Source: Zarea fungicola (Eukaryota > Ascomycota > Sordariomycetes > Hypocreales > Cordycipitaceae). From it: a DNA stretch of 64,000 bases. The position numbers and the translations under genes were made by a program. Positions 10,106-22,494 of the stretch are shown piece by piece. The stretch is taken from assembly GCA_900169235.1 (NCBI GenBank), contig FWCC01000120.1:1-64000 (forward strand). Direction: 5' to 3'. Every line of letters starts with the position of its first letter. Positions within the stretch are counted from its first letter, which is position 1. The notes below the pieces were generated by a model. It did no database searches, was not told the DNA's origin, and was given only the letters and a program-made list of their open reading frames with translations.

Positions 10106-11662
10106 TTAAAATATTGGTCCCAGAATATCACCGAGGGCAGAGAATGGCAGCTGCGACATGCTCCGGCGGGCGGCCCAAAACGCCTCGTTGAGCTGCTCGA
10201 CGCGTCGATGAAACTTGCCCGAGTAGCTCCCAATGGACGAAAAGGAGCGAAGCCGCACGGCGCGCTCCTCGTCGTCCTCCACCTCCAGGCACGACACAAT
10301 GAGCGGGAAGTCGACGGCGCGGGGGACGCGGCCCGTCACCGCGACGGCCATGTCCAGCTGCGACAGGATGGCACCCGACAGCGCGCGGGCGGCCGCGTCC
10401 TCGACGCCAAACGGGTGGCGCAGGCGGTGCACCACGAGCAGGCACGCCGTCTGCATCGCCAGCGCCTGGCACGTCATGTGCACCACCTCGGTCTTGGTGT
10501 ACCTCTCGCCAAAGTCCTCTGGGACCGGCGGCTTCCACAGCCGCACGGGGCGGTACACGCTGTCCAGCCGCACCGCCATCTGCTGGTCGAACCGGCGGAC
10601 ATCATCAGGAGGAGGTGGTGGCTTGCCCTGCTGCCGCTGCTGCTGCTGGTGCTCGCGCATGTCGGCGCCGATGTGCGCGAGGTCGTGCAGGTGCGGCAGC
10701 AGCGTGGCGCTGATGCCCACGCACCCGTCCACGGGCGGCGTCATGGCCACGGGGTCGAGGCGCAGCGTGGGCCGGCGCGTCTTGAGCAGGGCCTCGGCCG
10801 TCTCGGTCAGCACGGCGCTGGTCAGGAAGCTCGAGTAGCCGTGGTCAAAGGTGCGGTCGGGCCCGAGGTTGGGCTTGATGAGGGCGAGCGTCTGCCCGCA
10901 AATGTCAAGGAGCTCGTGCCCGCCGAGCTTGAGGACAAAGTGCAGGATGTGCCAGCCGAGCAGCAGGCACGACGTGGTCTGCAGCCTGTCCGCGGCGGTG
11001 AGGGAGCGGAGCTTGACGAGCGCCGCGGCGGCGTGCTTGTAGCCGGCGTTTGTGTTGGACTTTGCGGGCGACGATGAGGAAGAGGAGGACGAGATGGTGG
11101 AGGAGGAGGAGGATGGGCAGTCCATGTCCGCAAAGGAGAGCGCGCAGGCAAGGTAGCCGTCTAGCACAATGGAGCTCGAGGAGAGGAGATGGAATATGAG
11201 CTTTTGGCGGTGAGCCTCGCAGAAGCTAGGTCCGAAAACAAATTGCTGGAGAAAGTCGTCGTCGTGGATTGCTCGATACAAGCACGCGAGCTCATGATGA
11301 GAAAGCTCCTGTGATGTGGATGAAAGCACGGCTCGCCATAGTGAAGCGTCCAGCGTCGTGGAGAGGCATTCTTGTGGTTTTTCTTGTCCCTGCGCTGGTT
11401 TTGTCAAGGCTACTGACGCATTGTCGTCACATTTTGTAGAACGGCTTCGAGCAGTAGACGCCAATGCTGTTGGCTTTTGGTTCTTTGCTTGCTGCGACGA
11501 CCGAGCTGGTCGGCCGAGCCGCCTTAGAGGGCGCTTCGTCTCACAAGTGCGGCCGATTCGAGAGCAGCGCTCACACTGTACCCTACCGGGAACCCATTTG
11601 CATTTCTCCTTGTTGGTGTAGCATAGATCGCATGATCTAGGGATTTGAGACTCGTGGATCAT
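10106..11662 (-). CDS. Zn(II)2Cys6 transcription factor
   Basis: Single-exon 518-aa regulator. The N-terminal binuclear zinc cluster has its six cysteines at residues 11, 14, 21, 30, 33 and 40 (CDLCYTNKEKC, then CERCSRIGRTC), followed by a basic linker KRPLRRLGRPARSSQQ. The middle has a serine-rich tract (about 175-200). The rest is helical in style and matches the loosely conserved fungal regulator middle region; DDVRRFDQQMAVRLDSVYRP is typical of AflR/Upc2-like factors. It is separated from cex1 by a convergent gap of about 190 bp. Nothing here shows its target. The amidase-MFS-DAO block begins 650 bp upstream, so it might regulate that block, but this is only proximity. Confidence 0.88.
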   Translation of the reverse strand: MIHESQIPRSCDLCYTNKEKCKWVPGRVQCERCSRIGRTCETKRPLRRLGRPARSSQQAKNQKPTALASTARSRSTKCDDNASVALTKPAQGQEKPQECLSTTLDASLWRAVLSSTSQELSHHELACLYRAIHDDDFLQQFVFGPSFCEAHRQKLIFHLLSSSSIVLDGYLACALSFADMDCPSSSSSTISSSSSSSSPAKSNTNAGYKHAAAALVKLRSLTAADRLQTTSCLLLGWHILHFVLKLGGHELLDICGQTLALIKPNLGPDRTFDHGYSSFLTSAVLTETAEALLKTRRPTLRLDPVAMTPPVDGCVGISATLLPHLHDLAHIGADMREHQQQQRQQGKPPPPPDDVRRFDQQMAVRLDSVYRPVRLWKPPVPEDFGERYTKTEVVHMTCQALAMQTACLLVVHRLRHPFGVEDAAARALSGAILSQLDMAVAVTGRVPRAVDFPLIVSCLEVEDDEERAVRLRSFSSIGSYSGKFHRRVEQLNEAFWAARRSMSQLPFSALGDILGPIF

Positions 11663-12314
11663 GGTTGTTTAAGCAAGATGAAGCTCTCCGTCAAGTCGTC
11701 CGCGTTCGGCGACTGGGCTATGCTTGTATTATCTGAGAGTCCAAGTGTCGCTGTCCTGAGTCGTGCTGAGCACTAACTACTGTAGGCTAAGCCAAGTGAG
11801 GTAGAGCCAGGCCACGTCCTGGGCTGTGAAGAAGAGAGCGGCATTTAAGAGACGCGAAAGAGGTCTAGTCCTTGTTATTTAGGGCTGCTGTTTTGTATAA
11901 TCTGTCATGCGTGCACTGGTTAATCTGTATACAGGGCTGGAAGCAGGCCGGAAGCATGCAGAGGGCCTTCTGCTAGTGCTGTTGGCCGTAAATTGTTGGC
12001 CAGGCTTGGCCTGGAAATTAGATTGGCTGCGGATGTGCAGATACCGCCGGGCCGTTGGTTTTAACTATTAAATCGACCAAGGTTTGAACAAGAATCTCAA
12101 AACTGTAATTCCGGAGATGCAGTTTTCATGGGTCACTAATAATAGCGCCAATCACTCTTCACACATTCCTAAACAATCTCGGCGATTACCCAGATATTCA
12201 AGTGTTGACTGCCGAGGCTGCGGTTGCAGAGCAGCTCTCGCCTCATTTGGTGTTTATTTTACAAATAAAGAATAAGTTACCTATATAACACCATTGAATT
12301 GAAATGCCATCGTT
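11663..12314. other. Intergenic region, no gene seen
   Basis: Sequence between the Zn2Cys6 gene start and the 3' end of the amidase gene, both on the minus strand. It should include the promoter of the regulator. No open frame with domain content and no RNA gene was recognised. Confidence 0.45.
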
Positions 12315-14370
12315 CTATACCGATTGGTGTAAGCACTGGTCTATAACCCGAGCAGCTTGAAGACACTCTTCATCTCGCATCTTTTGGGTAAAGACTTGAA
12401 TTGCGCACGGGGCACCCTCCAAGTTGCTATAGTTATCTGTAGTGGTCATTTTTTAGTACATTGTGTAAAAACTATAGCATGCATAACTTTTAGCACTTAC
12501 ACGCCGGTGCGCTTTGACCAGGTTTGACTTCGAACGGCTCATCTGCCGTGGAAGATTCAACCTTTCCGAATGGGATAATACATGCCGGATACTAAAAATA
12601 GTGTGTAAGTACATTAACAGCCGTTTTGACTTGATATTGGTGTTTTTTTGGTGGGGAGGCATTCGAGGAGCGAAAAGGGACTTACATCAAGCAAGTTGAG
12701 AAACTGCGTATAAGGTGGCATGCCACTTTCATCATGCTCAACAGCAGTCGTCTGGCAAGGGAAGGAAATCGCAGCATCAAGACGGTGGCGCTGCCACTGC
12801 TTCTCCCAGTCGTTGGCGATTTCCATTTGCTTGACGTTCAGCGCCGCCCACCGCTGCAGCGTCGGTTGCTCCTCAATGGCCGACAGATACGACCAATCAA
12901 TCTTGTCCTTTTCTTCGTTGATGCGAACTCGCGAGTAAATCACCTTTTCGCCACCCGCCTTGACCAGCTTATCTGCACGATCGTCAAGGCCCATCAGTGA
13001 CCACGCCACCATGGTGGCGTGGGCGACGTGGCAGTCTTCCGACGCCAGCCAGACAATTTCGTGGCCCTGAGACTGGAGCATCTTGACGGCATCGTTGAGT
13101 GCCTTTTTCACGGGGGGGTGTACAGGGAAGACGGGATCCTCTGCGACAACTCCGATGCGGAGCGTCGTCTTGGCGCGGAAGGATACGTCGCGCCACGGCA
13201 GGTCAAAAGCCCGAATGTCGTATCCGGCCGGACGAGCATTGATTACCGCCTTCATGAAGATTTCAAGAGCATCGATGCTGTTCGCCAATGGCCCGGCACA
13301 GGCGGAAATCGTCGCCATGCCGGGGGTGCTGACGGATTGTTGGCCGCCATAGGGCACTCGGTTCACTGTTGGGCGGAGGCCGTAGGTGCCGCAGCAAAAC
13401 GAGGGAATTCGAATCGATCCTAGACATTTAGCATTAGTAGATGAAACTCGAGATTAAACAATGGCACTACGCGTCTATGGAAAACGTACCAGCAATGTCA
13501 GTTCCGACGCCGATTGGCGATCCTCGAAAGGCAACCAGAGCACCTTCACCTCCACTGGAGCCTCCGGCAGTAAGCATTGTGTTATTCGGGTTCAAGGCTC
13601 TTCCAAAGAGATAATTTTCCGAGTCAGAGCTCTTTGCAAACAATTGTCAGTATGGGTGGGGTTGGTAGGATATGAGAGCGTACCATCATTGTCTGTGGAA
13701 CATTGGTTTTGCAGAAAAGCACGGCGCCTTGGTCAAGCAGCAGTTTCACCACGGCAGAATTCGTTGTAGCGACATGGCCATTAAATGCTCGTAGTCCGAG
13801 TGTGGTTGGGATGCTCTCGACATGGAAGCACTCTTTAAGACTAATGGGCAATCCATGAAGAGGGCCCAGGAGATTGCCCTTGTTTCTCTCGGAATCGACA
13901 TAGCGGGCTCGCTCAAGCGCTTTGTCGAAAAAGATTTCAGTCAAGCAGTTGGTCTAGTTTTAAGGCGTGTCAGTCCAAAGTCCGTTTACTCCATCATATC
14001 ATAGTGTTAGACTTACCACTTGGTGCGCAATGGCCGCCCGCTTGCAAAATGCAGTGACAACCTCGGCGGATGTAAGTACACCAGTAGCTAATTCTTCTAG
14101 CAGAGTTTGGACAGTGTAGGAGCCAGTGATCTCAAGCTCGCGACTGGTTAGGATGCCAGACTTTTGTGGAAGATTGAGAGCTATCATGTTATTCTTAAAC
14201 GTTTCCCATGGCATTTGGAGTCCCTGGAGAAGTGCAGGATCCAGAATCCATTCTTTCGGGATTGCTTCGAGGTTGATTGCTCTTCGTTCCTCTGGCTTGC
14301 CACCTTGGTGGCTGCCGTTGGTACCGTTGGTCACAGCTGAAGGCATTTTGCTTTTGTTCTTGGACGACAA
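12315..14370 (-). CDS. Amidase-signature hydrolase, AmdS-like
   Basis: Amidase-signature serine hydrolase close in layout to fungal acetamidase AmdS. It should hydrolyse a small amide to the acid and ammonia, probably in the cytosol. Exons (minus): 14370-14017, 13953-13684, 13631-13490, 13419-12686, 12591-12501, 12436-12315; 570 aa. The Ser-cisSer-Lys triad is intact: Lys in HGLPISLKECFH, cis-Ser in AGGSSGGEGAL and the nucleophile in GVGTDIAGSIRIPS. Other landmarks are KSGILTSRELEIT, AFCKRAAIAHQ and the C-terminal EGAPCAIQVFTQKMRDEECL. An intron interrupts the nucleophile motif after TDIAG. Two in-frame ATGs lie 24 bp apart at the start; the first is used. It is followed on the same strand by MFS-1, separated by 478 bp. 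Its substrate is unknown. Confidence 0.92.
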
Positions 14371-14848
14371 AAGGACAAGGTTGTAAAATAGCTACAAAAG
14401 GCACACTATCAGCTATACTGCATGAATCTACGAGCTATACTGCCTATTTAAGTATGGCATTGTAAGTGCGGATTTGGAGCATTCATCTGCCGTGTAAATG
14501 TTCCGTGTAAGTGGTTGAACGCCAAGCCACCCACCCCGCACGATGGCACAGATCGCCAGAGGCTAAACCGGAGGATTTCAGGAACGGAGACTTTCTATAT
14601 CATTCAGCTTTGTGAGCATCGTTTTACATTTGTGGCGCCTGCACCACCTTGTCGCGATCAAACAGACGCTATGCCGGCAAGTTGGTCGGCAATGGGGACT
14701 TGTTCCGGCGTATTCTCTTGCCTGGTAGCATCGAGCATTAACAGCATCTTCGTTGAAACGGCAATTGAGTCACAAGGTTGCATTTAATTGCTAAGTATTT
14801 AATATTGGCAAGTGTATTATTAGCAAATATAATATGCATCCTCTCTGT
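14371..14848. promoter_or_regulatory. Amidase promoter / MFS-1 3' region
   Basis: A 478 bp gap between the tandem minus-strand MFS-1 and amidase genes. It must hold the amidase promoter and the MFS-1 3' UTR. I see no gene in it. Confidence 0.45.
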
Positions 14849-16699
14849 CTAGAAGCGGCGTCCAGGCTGGTTCTGAGAGTGACGGGCATAGCGTTCTGCA
14901 GTCAAAATTCTAGCCTTTTTACCCCATATAATCATAGGAATGGGAATCATAAGCAGTACAGTCGCCAGGCATCCAATAAGAATAAACATATTCTGCAGCC
15001 CCATGCCATTCAACCACGGGCTTAAACAAAAGGAAACAACTACGGCCAAGGCATTCCTGACAAATACGACGGCTGTGAGAGCGTCACCGACAATCTGGCA
15101 CAAGTCAGTTTAATATGAAACCAAGGTAGAGCAAGAGAAGTAACAAACATTTGGATAGCAATCCGCCAGGTATGCCAATGAGATGTCGAGGCAGATGTTG
15201 AAGCCGACTGCGAACATGCCGATGCCAACAGCTAGAACTGCCCAGTGGGCGCTCTGCAGAGGTGCATTAGTTTGTGCATCATACAAATACGGTTACTTGA
15301 GATACTCACATGTGCAATGCCAATTCCAAACATGAAGATGCCTGCAGGAACTAGTACTCCACCGGGCAAAGCAAGCCAGAGTCTCATCTCTGGCTCGTAC
15401 AGCCCACCATTTCTCTTGGCCAGCTTCACAATCCATCTGTCACTCTGCGGAGCGATGATGATGGTACCGAGAAGCTGACCCACAAACGGTGCAAGATTGA
15501 TCAGACCAACGTCATTTGGGCTGAAGTTGTAGGGCGGATAGATTAGATTGGTCGAAGCAATGGAGATGATGACGGCAAACCAAGACAAGACTGAACCAAA
15601 CGTGATAGCCGTGTACGCAACCGCGGGGTAAGTAAAGAGGACGACAAACGGGGCCACGAAATGATGCTTGATCGGCACGTCGCTAAACGTATAGAGCTTC
15701 AGGCGACTCTGCAGGGACTTTGAGGACCCATGGCGACTCCGCAGCGGTTGCGATACAGTCTTGAGCAGTCTTGCGCCAAACGCTTTGCGGGCGGGCCCTT
15801 CTTCTAAGTCTTCGAGCCTCTCATCCGGGTTTTTGGCGTCTTGCTGCAGGCTCGACTGTCCAGAAGGCTGAACGCCCTCCGTGACGGAGTTGGTGGGCGG
15901 ATGAAAGGTGGACTCCTCAAAGAAGCACAGGACAAGCACCAGCGTCACGCCCAGGAAGATGGCCACCCACCACCACATCCATCGCCAGCCCTGGGATACG
16001 ACAACATAGCCGGCCGCAACGGGGCCCAAGTACGCGCCGGTGCCCTGCATAAACAGAAACCAGCCATTGGTAGTGGCGTACTGGTGGACAAAGAACAGGT
16101 CAACGATGGTGATCTGGACAATAGTCTCGCTAATGGCACCGCCGAGGCCCATGAGAAAACTGCTCCCGAGAAGCTGATCGGTATTCTGCACGACGGCGGC
16201 AAAGATGGCCGAGGCGAGCTGTAACACGACGCTGATGATGTAGATGGGGCGGCGGCCGTAGCGGTAGGTAAAGGGGATGAAGAGGATGCACCCGATGGCC
16301 AGGCCGATGAAGTTGAGGGCGGTCGCAATGGTCGATAGTTGGTATGTGTAGCCCACGTCTTCCACAAGGCCGCCATAGGCAACGGGGGCAACGTCCAGTA
16401 AAACAAAGGTAAAGAGAACATAGCTTAGAACCAGGCCAAAGTTGACATACTTGCGAGTCTTGCTCCAGTTCTATGATGACGTTAGCGAGAAACACCCTCC
16501 ATCATGACATTGCTTTGGCAATCAATCATACCAAGGGGTCTTCAGGGTTGTCGGTCGGTTGAGGTTGATATACAATTGAGCCGTCGGTGCCTATATAATA
16601 AGTTAGGGCTTTCTGGCCATCGCCATAGAACAGACAGGGTTAGTATATACCTTCACTTAGAAGCACTGTGCCGGGGGGGTGCTGCGCTGATGCCATCAT
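14849..16699 (-). CDS. Major facilitator transporter, DHA1 type (MFS-1)
   Basis: Twelve-helix proton-coupled plasma-membrane transporter of the DHA1 drug:H+ antiporter-like family, close to fungal Hol1-like carriers. Exons (minus): 16699-16651, 16590-16532, 16470-15310, 15253-15149, 15094-14849; 539 aa. The N-terminus carries the family motif NPEDPLNWSKTRKYVNFGL; the loop 2-3 motif A reads FTYRYGRRPIYI. A charged central loop (about 230-290) separates two six-helix halves. The C-terminal half contains NIVGDALTAVVFVRNAL and ends in a basic tail, ERYARHSQNQPGRRF. Hol1-like members move polyamines, cations or organic N compounds; the substrate here cannot be told. It is divergent from DAO-1 (768 bp between starts), so co-regulation with that oxidase is plausible. 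It is homologous to MFS-2 at 33591-35330. Confidence 0.9.
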
Positions 16700-16740
16700 G
16701 AAAGAAAGTTGCACAATCAAGTTTGGGATTCGGTACAAAG

Positions 16741-16775
16741 TTCAAAGTTCAAACTTTTCAAACTTTTTCAAACTT
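16741..16775. repeat. Short TTCAAA(CTT) tandem repeat
   Basis: About four imperfect copies of a TTCAAAG / TTCAAACTT(T) unit, 42-76 bp upstream of the MFS-1 start codon (its leader or core promoter). Confidence 0.7.
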
Positions 16776-17396
16776 GTTGATTCAAAAGCGCAGGGAAAGA
16801 GGTCACAAAGCTTCTTTAGTATTCCAACGCGCCGCGAGGGCGGCTGGTATCTCTGGTACGGGGCCACACGAAGATCGATGCTCTGCCACAAAGTCTGTGC
16901 TGGTTAATACATGCGATAGCAACCTCCTTGCACCGATTGGAAATTGATTTCAAGATGGCTCACTGCCAAGTGGCCGGGTGGTGTACTGCAGTTGTGGCAT
17001 GCACATCTTCATTGGGGTAATCAACTACTGAGGCCTTGCCATTGTTCGGGGTTCTCAATGGGTTTGAGCAAGTTTATTGGTTGGAATGCGCCGGTAAGCT
17101 TCCGGGTCCAGGATTCTCCAATGTCGGGGAATGTGGTGGGTGGAGTAGAAATCATGTACCCCAAGGTTTACCCCAGACCCTGGATTCCGCGGGCCCGATA
17201 TCTTCGCGGGAATCGGCATGTTGTGATAGACTGAAAGTTTACGGTTTTGTGATAGTTTCAGCTTCTATACCAAAAAAGCCTCCGGTCGTGCATTGCGGCT
17301 TATGCGCCCTATCGAGTTGCCCGACATATCAAGCTCAGACCTCGGGCGAAGATGTCACTCACTAGTGGAACTAAGGCTTCAATCCCCAAGCTCTCC

Positions 17397-17404
17397 TATA
17401 AAAA
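17397..17404 (+). promoter_or_regulatory. TATA box of DAO-1
   Basis: TATAAAAA lies about 65-70 bp before the DAO-1 start codon, a usual spacing for a fungal core promoter. Confidence 0.5.
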
Positions 17405-17467
17405 GTTGAACTTGTTACTGGAAATGCACTGCCATTGAACCCCCTTCAGCACAATCACGCCGCAGCC

Positions 17468-18995
17468 ATGGCGAACATTGCTCAGCTTGTCCGTGAACGG
17501 ATCATACGCCCTCCAGGACTACCACATGACAAGCCGTCCAAATCCGTCTGGCAAGAGCCGCCACATGCCATAGTGGCGGACTGGCAATCAAAAGATTTAC
17601 CCGTAGAGGTGGACGTGGTGATTATCGGATCTGGCATCACCGGCTGTGCCGTTGCACACACGTTGCTTCACGATTCCTCCAATACCTCTCTGCAAGTATG
17701 CGTGCTCGAAGCCCGGCAAGCAGTCAGTGGCGCAACTGGCAGAAATGGCGGACATCTCATCTCTGATAGTGGCTCATTGGCTGTACCCCTGCTTCCTATC
17801 ATAGGCGAGGAAGCAGCTCGAGAGATTGTCAAGTTCAGTGAAGCCAATATTCGGTGCGTCAAGAGCTTGGTGGCGCAATTGGATAAGGACGCTCAAGAAG
17901 CCGTGGAGTTGAGGGAAGTAGTCGCCACTGCTGCCTTTGAAGACGAAGGAATGTTCCAAGAGGCAAAGGGTGGCCTTGAACAGCTGAAGAGCCTCTGGCC
18001 AGAGAATCCAATCAAGGGGAATGTACTGGAGACTCAAGGTGACACCAAGGTACGTACAATACACTTCCTCTGCGAAGTAAGACGGCGGAATAATACTAAC
18101 CAAGTCACAAACACTCTAGCCGTTGAAGTATAGTCAGAAATTTCGTGGCATCTTGGAACAGCATGGCGCGGCTGCATTGTGGCCGTATAAACTGATCACG
18201 GCACTATTTGGGAACCTTCTCAGCGACTTTTCAGAAAGATTCTCGCTGGAAACAAACACACCGGCTCTCCGCATTGACTACGAGGATGGCGACGATGTAC
18301 CATACCAAATCAGCACACCACGGGGCATACTCCGAGCGCGCAATGTTATCCACTGCACGAATGGCTTCACGGGACATTTGATTCCCAAGCTGAACGGAGC
18401 AATTTATCCCATACGAGGGACAATGTCAGCGCAGGAGCCAGGTACCAGTTTCCCGCTCCTTGGTGGCGAGACTTCGTGGTCGTGGTTCACCAAGCCCAGC
18501 TTTGACCCGACGACACAAGTGTACAGCACAGGACTGTACTACGCACAGCAGAATGCCAAGACGGGCCGGATTTTCATCGGTGGAGAGCGACAAAAAATTA
18601 CCACGATGCTTTCGAGCGACGATTCTGTCGTAGCAGATGAGGCACAGGCAAGCCTGCAATCGGCCCTGCCCGGGCTATTGACGGATGTGCAGCCCCTTGG
18701 CGAACAGCGTGTCTGGTCTGGCATTATGGGGTTCAGCTCCGATGGCCTGCCACTGGTCGGAAGATTGGATGCCGCGACAACTGGTAGGGGAGACTATGGG
18801 GAGTGGATTGCGGCAGGCTTCAACGGCCATGGCATGGACAAGTGCTGGCTAAGCGGAAAGGCGATTGCCGAGATGGTTCTTGGGCGGGAAACGCCGGAGT
18901 ATTTACCGAGGACATTTGTGCTGAACGAGGAACGAATGAAAAGATTGGGCGCTGATCAGTCTGTTTCAAATATGATGGAGATGTTGTCAGTCTGA
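17468..18995 (+). CDS. FAD-dependent amine/amino-acid oxidase, DAO superfamily (DAO-1)
   Basis: Flavoenzyme of the DAO/sarcosine oxidase/glutamylputrescine oxidase superfamily, expected to oxidise a C-N bond with O2. Exons 17468-18049 and 18120-18995; 485 aa. The Rossmann FAD motif is VDVVIIGSGITGCAVA (about 50-65) and the second FAD motif SGATGRNGGH follows. Mid-protein AALWPYKLITALF and the C-terminal FSSDGLPLVG and GFNGHGMDK are typical of fungal members. The start is the ATG at 17468. An in-frame CTG-initiated extension upstream is possible but falls between the TATA box and the ATG, so it is not used. DAO-2 (31296) and DAO-3 (51301) are paralogues; all three share the intron just before the WP-K segment. 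No secretion signal is seen. The substrate is unknown. Confidence 0.9.
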
Positions 18996-20096
18996 CAGTG
19001 CTCTATGCTGTCCAGCCTCGTTCCTGGGCAAAATGAGCGATTTTGCGTATAAAATTGGAAATAGAATATCAAATATTGTTTAATGCAACTATTATTGTTT
19101 GCATGTCGTCCAAATCGTCGCACAGTCAATAATGTTGGATCGTGTGTGTGGTACAGGGTAGGATGTCGCCGTTGCACACACAGAGAGCGGAAATAGGGAG
19201 TCGATTTTGACTGCTTCGCTGGTGGAACAAAAAGTCTATTTCAGGGCCACTCAGTGGGGGATGATGCAGGTCGAGTCTGAAACCGCCGCTAGTACTTTTC
19301 TGGGACGACAATGACTCTGGAGGATAATCTGGACACTGGTAGGCTGAATCAAGCCATTTCGTTGGTGGGCGCGTTCTTGTTTGGTGTTTGGTGCTGGATG
19401 TTTGCAGGGGTCTGAGACTCTTGGTTGCCGTGACAACGCCCAACGCGGGACTGGATCGGCCAGCCATCCACCAAACAGCGTATTGCTAGCGCTGTAACTG
19501 GAGCCTGGCATGCACTGTAGTGGTGCCTGTGGGTGCTGGAAGTCGCTCGTGTCCCACTGTGCCTTGTTTTCTCCGTACCGCTGCTGCCATTGTTGGTGTG
19601 TTGTGTACATTTACTTTCCTGGCCCTGCGACAAACATTGACAAACACCACCACCACCTATCTATTATCTTGCCGACTCTTGTCCCCAAGATCCCCTCGTC
19701 AAGCCTCTGTCTCACTGCACCACAAGACGCCCAGCATTTCCCATCACGACGTGAAATGCCTCTTGACTCACAGCGCATGATATGATGCTCTGACACTCAC
19801 TCTAAACGTGCCTCTTTTTCTTCTTCAATTCTTCTTACACCTACATCACCCCTGCATCGAATCGCATACACGCACAAATCGATCCGATTATTGTAAACAG
19901 CAGCATACCAGTCCTCATCCAAAACACTCCGACCGACCCTTTCACAATTGGACCACGTTTCCTTCCTTCATATCAAAAGACCTTTACATACCAGTCGCTG
20001 TCCCGATCTGAGATCTTTCCCCTCCACGTCGTCGTCGACTTCACGGTCGTCATTTTTTTTAGCCGCCGCAAGGGCGCACCACAAACGTAGCACACC
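18996..20096. promoter_or_regulatory. Intergenic region upstream of ase1
   Basis: A 1.1 kb gap after DAO-1. The last ~500 bp are C/T-rich and look like a long 5' leader or promoter of ase1. No gene is supported. Confidence 0.45.
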
Positions 20097-22494
20097 ATGG
20101 ATACCAGCTATCTGGCTCAACAGGTCAATAGCAGTATTGGTCAGTTGCACAGCCTCTTCGATGAGATCGGTGTCCCTACTCATGAGCGCCAAGCGCGCGA
20201 GTCCGAGGTAGGAGGGAGCCCTTGATGCTGCGTTTGCCGCCTTGTTATTGCGATGCTGACCCCTCACGACAGCTCTTCTCAGCTCTCTCAGAGGCACTCA
20301 ATAATCAAGTTCGACTCGTTACTAGCGAGAAGAAGGAGATGATTGAGGAAGCCAAGAATATAATAACCGTGATTCGCCAGATGGAGACGTCACTCGATGA
20401 CTGCAAGGGCCGCAGAGACTACGATACTGACGACGTCACAATAACATATCCCCTCAACCACTGCTTGCAGAGCCTCAAGGAGAAGCAGACACAGATTTCT
20501 CGCCTCCATAGGGAGCGCTTTGAACAAGTTAAGAGTAAGCGGTATCTGGCCAATCTCCCGCGACGCTATGCTGACTGTTTTCCTACCCAGAGCTTGTACA
20601 AGCACTCGAGTCATACTCGTCGCATCTCGAGGCCACATTCGTACAAATTGCACTGCCACCAACTGGCCCCGACCAATCCGTCCCGACCACCTTTGATCTC
20701 TCTCCTTCCTACGTTGACCGACTGGACGCTGAATTCACTCGCGTTTACGATGAATACACCCGACGCATCGCCTCGGTTCAGTCTCTATCAGATAATATTA
20801 TTCAGCTGTGGGCTGAGCTTGGCACTCCTCAAGCGCAACAAGACGGCTCGATTGTCAAGTATTATCGTGAAGCCCCAGAACAGCTTGGTCTGCATGCCGA
20901 AGATATCAAGCGCCTGCAGTCCAAGCGGGACCGTCTCTCGGAGGAAAAAAAGAACCGTGAGAAGAAACTGCGCGATCTCAAGGCCGCTGTCGAAGCCCTT
21001 TGGATAAAGCTTGGCGTTGATGAAGCCGAGACGAAAGCGTTTGGAAACGCGAACCGTGGCTGCGGTCTGCGTCAGATCAATGAGTTTGAAGATGAGCTTG
21101 CGCGACTCAACGAGATGAAGCGCCAAAATCTACACTTGTTTGTTGAAGACTCTCGCGTCCAATTACAAGCCCTCTGGGACGCTCTCTACCTGTCCGAAGA
21201 TGAGATGCTCGAGTTCACGCCAGCCTTCTCCGACGTTTACAGCGACGCGCTTCTGGAAGCCCATGAGCGCGAAATTGGGAGATTGGAAGCCCTCAAGGAG
21301 CAACGCGCTCCTGTCCTGACCTTGATCGATAGACATAAGCACTTGATTAAAGAGCGAGACGAACTTGCTGCTTCAAGTCAGGACGCTTCACGACTCATGC
21401 TACGTGGTCAGAAGGGTGAGAGACGAGACCCTGGAAAGCTTCTTCGGGAAGAGAAAATGAGGAAGCGTATTGCCAAGGAGCTGCCCAAGGTCGCTGCCGA
21501 AGTCAGAAGACTGCTGGAACAGTGGGAGGATGAATATGGGCGACCATTCCTAGTCTTTGGCGAGAGGTATTTGGAGGAATGCGATGAGAGCGGCTCAAGG
21601 AAGGCTGCACCGGCCCCGCCACGGTCCAAGACGCCTGCTGGGGCGCCGCCGTCTGCGGTCAAGATGCCAAAATCAGCAGTAAGCAAAACCAACATTGTAA
21701 AGTCTATACCACCCCGAACGGCAACCAAAACGCCAACGGCCGCCGCTCCGAAGAGAGCCGCTCAATCGACTATACCCAGAGCTGGAAGCCCGACCCGCAC
21801 CGGAAGCCCAACACGCGCAGGCAGAACGAGTCCATCTCGAATTCCCGCCAGGGCACCGCTTTCTAACCTGAAGCATGGAAATAACTCGCCTGAGCGGCCC
21901 AGGCCTGAGTCTCGAGGCGAGACTCTGCGCAACGGTGCACCGATGAGAGCTCCGCCACCTAAGATGCGGGATCTCAAGTCTGTACCGGAGCTGCAAACGC
22001 CGTCCAATCCATACAAGGGGGCCGGCCTGTCTTCAAATATTGTTCGTGCTATTGAGCCTGAAGATTTGTATGATGACAGACCACCAACAAGAGGTGGCCG
22101 ACATGACTCGCAGGAGTCTCAGGACAGGTCAGACTATAGTGACGACCGATATGCCACCGTTAGACCCGGACAGTATGGTTATACACAGGAGGCCCCTCCT
22201 CGACAAATATCAAGCACATCATCATCAACCGCCGTTTCTGGATCAGAAAATTGGGAGACGTACGACGATAACAGCGAGCCGGAACCCGATGCTTCTGATG
22301 CGTATTATGCCAAGCTCCGTGCCGCCAGGACTAAGCGACAAGAGCCCGAGTATGGCTATAGCGCGGCGCCTGGCCAGACAAAGCGAATGCGCGGCATTCC
22401 GCCTCCCATAGGCTACACTGGCCCTGTCATGATTGATGAGGACGGCAACCGCATCGTCTCTGGGAGTGAATGGGGCGACTGTGACGTCTTTTGA
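20097..22494 (+). CDS. ase1: Ase1/PRC1/MAP65 anaphase-spindle microtubule bundler
   Basis: Homodimeric crosslinker of antiparallel microtubules, acting at the spindle midzone. Exons 20097-20207, 20273-20534, 20591-22494; 758 aa. The N-terminal ~300 residues are a long coiled-coil/rod (for example HSLFDEIGVP, NIITVIRQMETSLDD, QISRLHRERFEQVKK). The conserved microtubule-binding domain begins near LQALWDALYLSEDEM (about 316) and contains PGKLLREEKMRKRIAKELP and EDEYGRPFLVFGERYLEE (about 400-450), matching PRC1. The C-terminal 300 residues are basic, Ser/Pro-rich and disordered, with repeats such as SPTRTGSPTRAGRTSPSR that could be phosphorylated by cyclin-dependent kinase. The intron phases agree across all three exons. 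It belongs to a conserved block unrelated to the flanking catabolic genes. Confidence 0.95.

Larger units (their letters stand above)
16700..17467. promoter_or_regulatory. Divergent promoter of MFS-1 and DAO-1
   Basis: A 768 bp intergene between two divergent starts. It contains a run of TTCAAA(CTT) repeats next to MFS-1 (16741-16775), a CCGG-N7-CCGG palindrome at 17091-17105, and a TATA box for DAO-1 at 17397-17404. Shared regulation of transporter and oxidase is inferred from the geometry. Confidence 0.55.

Noticed and set aside
10088..11077. 329-codon plus-strand frame opposite the first Zn2Cys6 gene
   Set aside because: Arg/Ala/Val/Gly-rich antisense shadow with no family features, while the minus strand holds a perfect zinc cluster.
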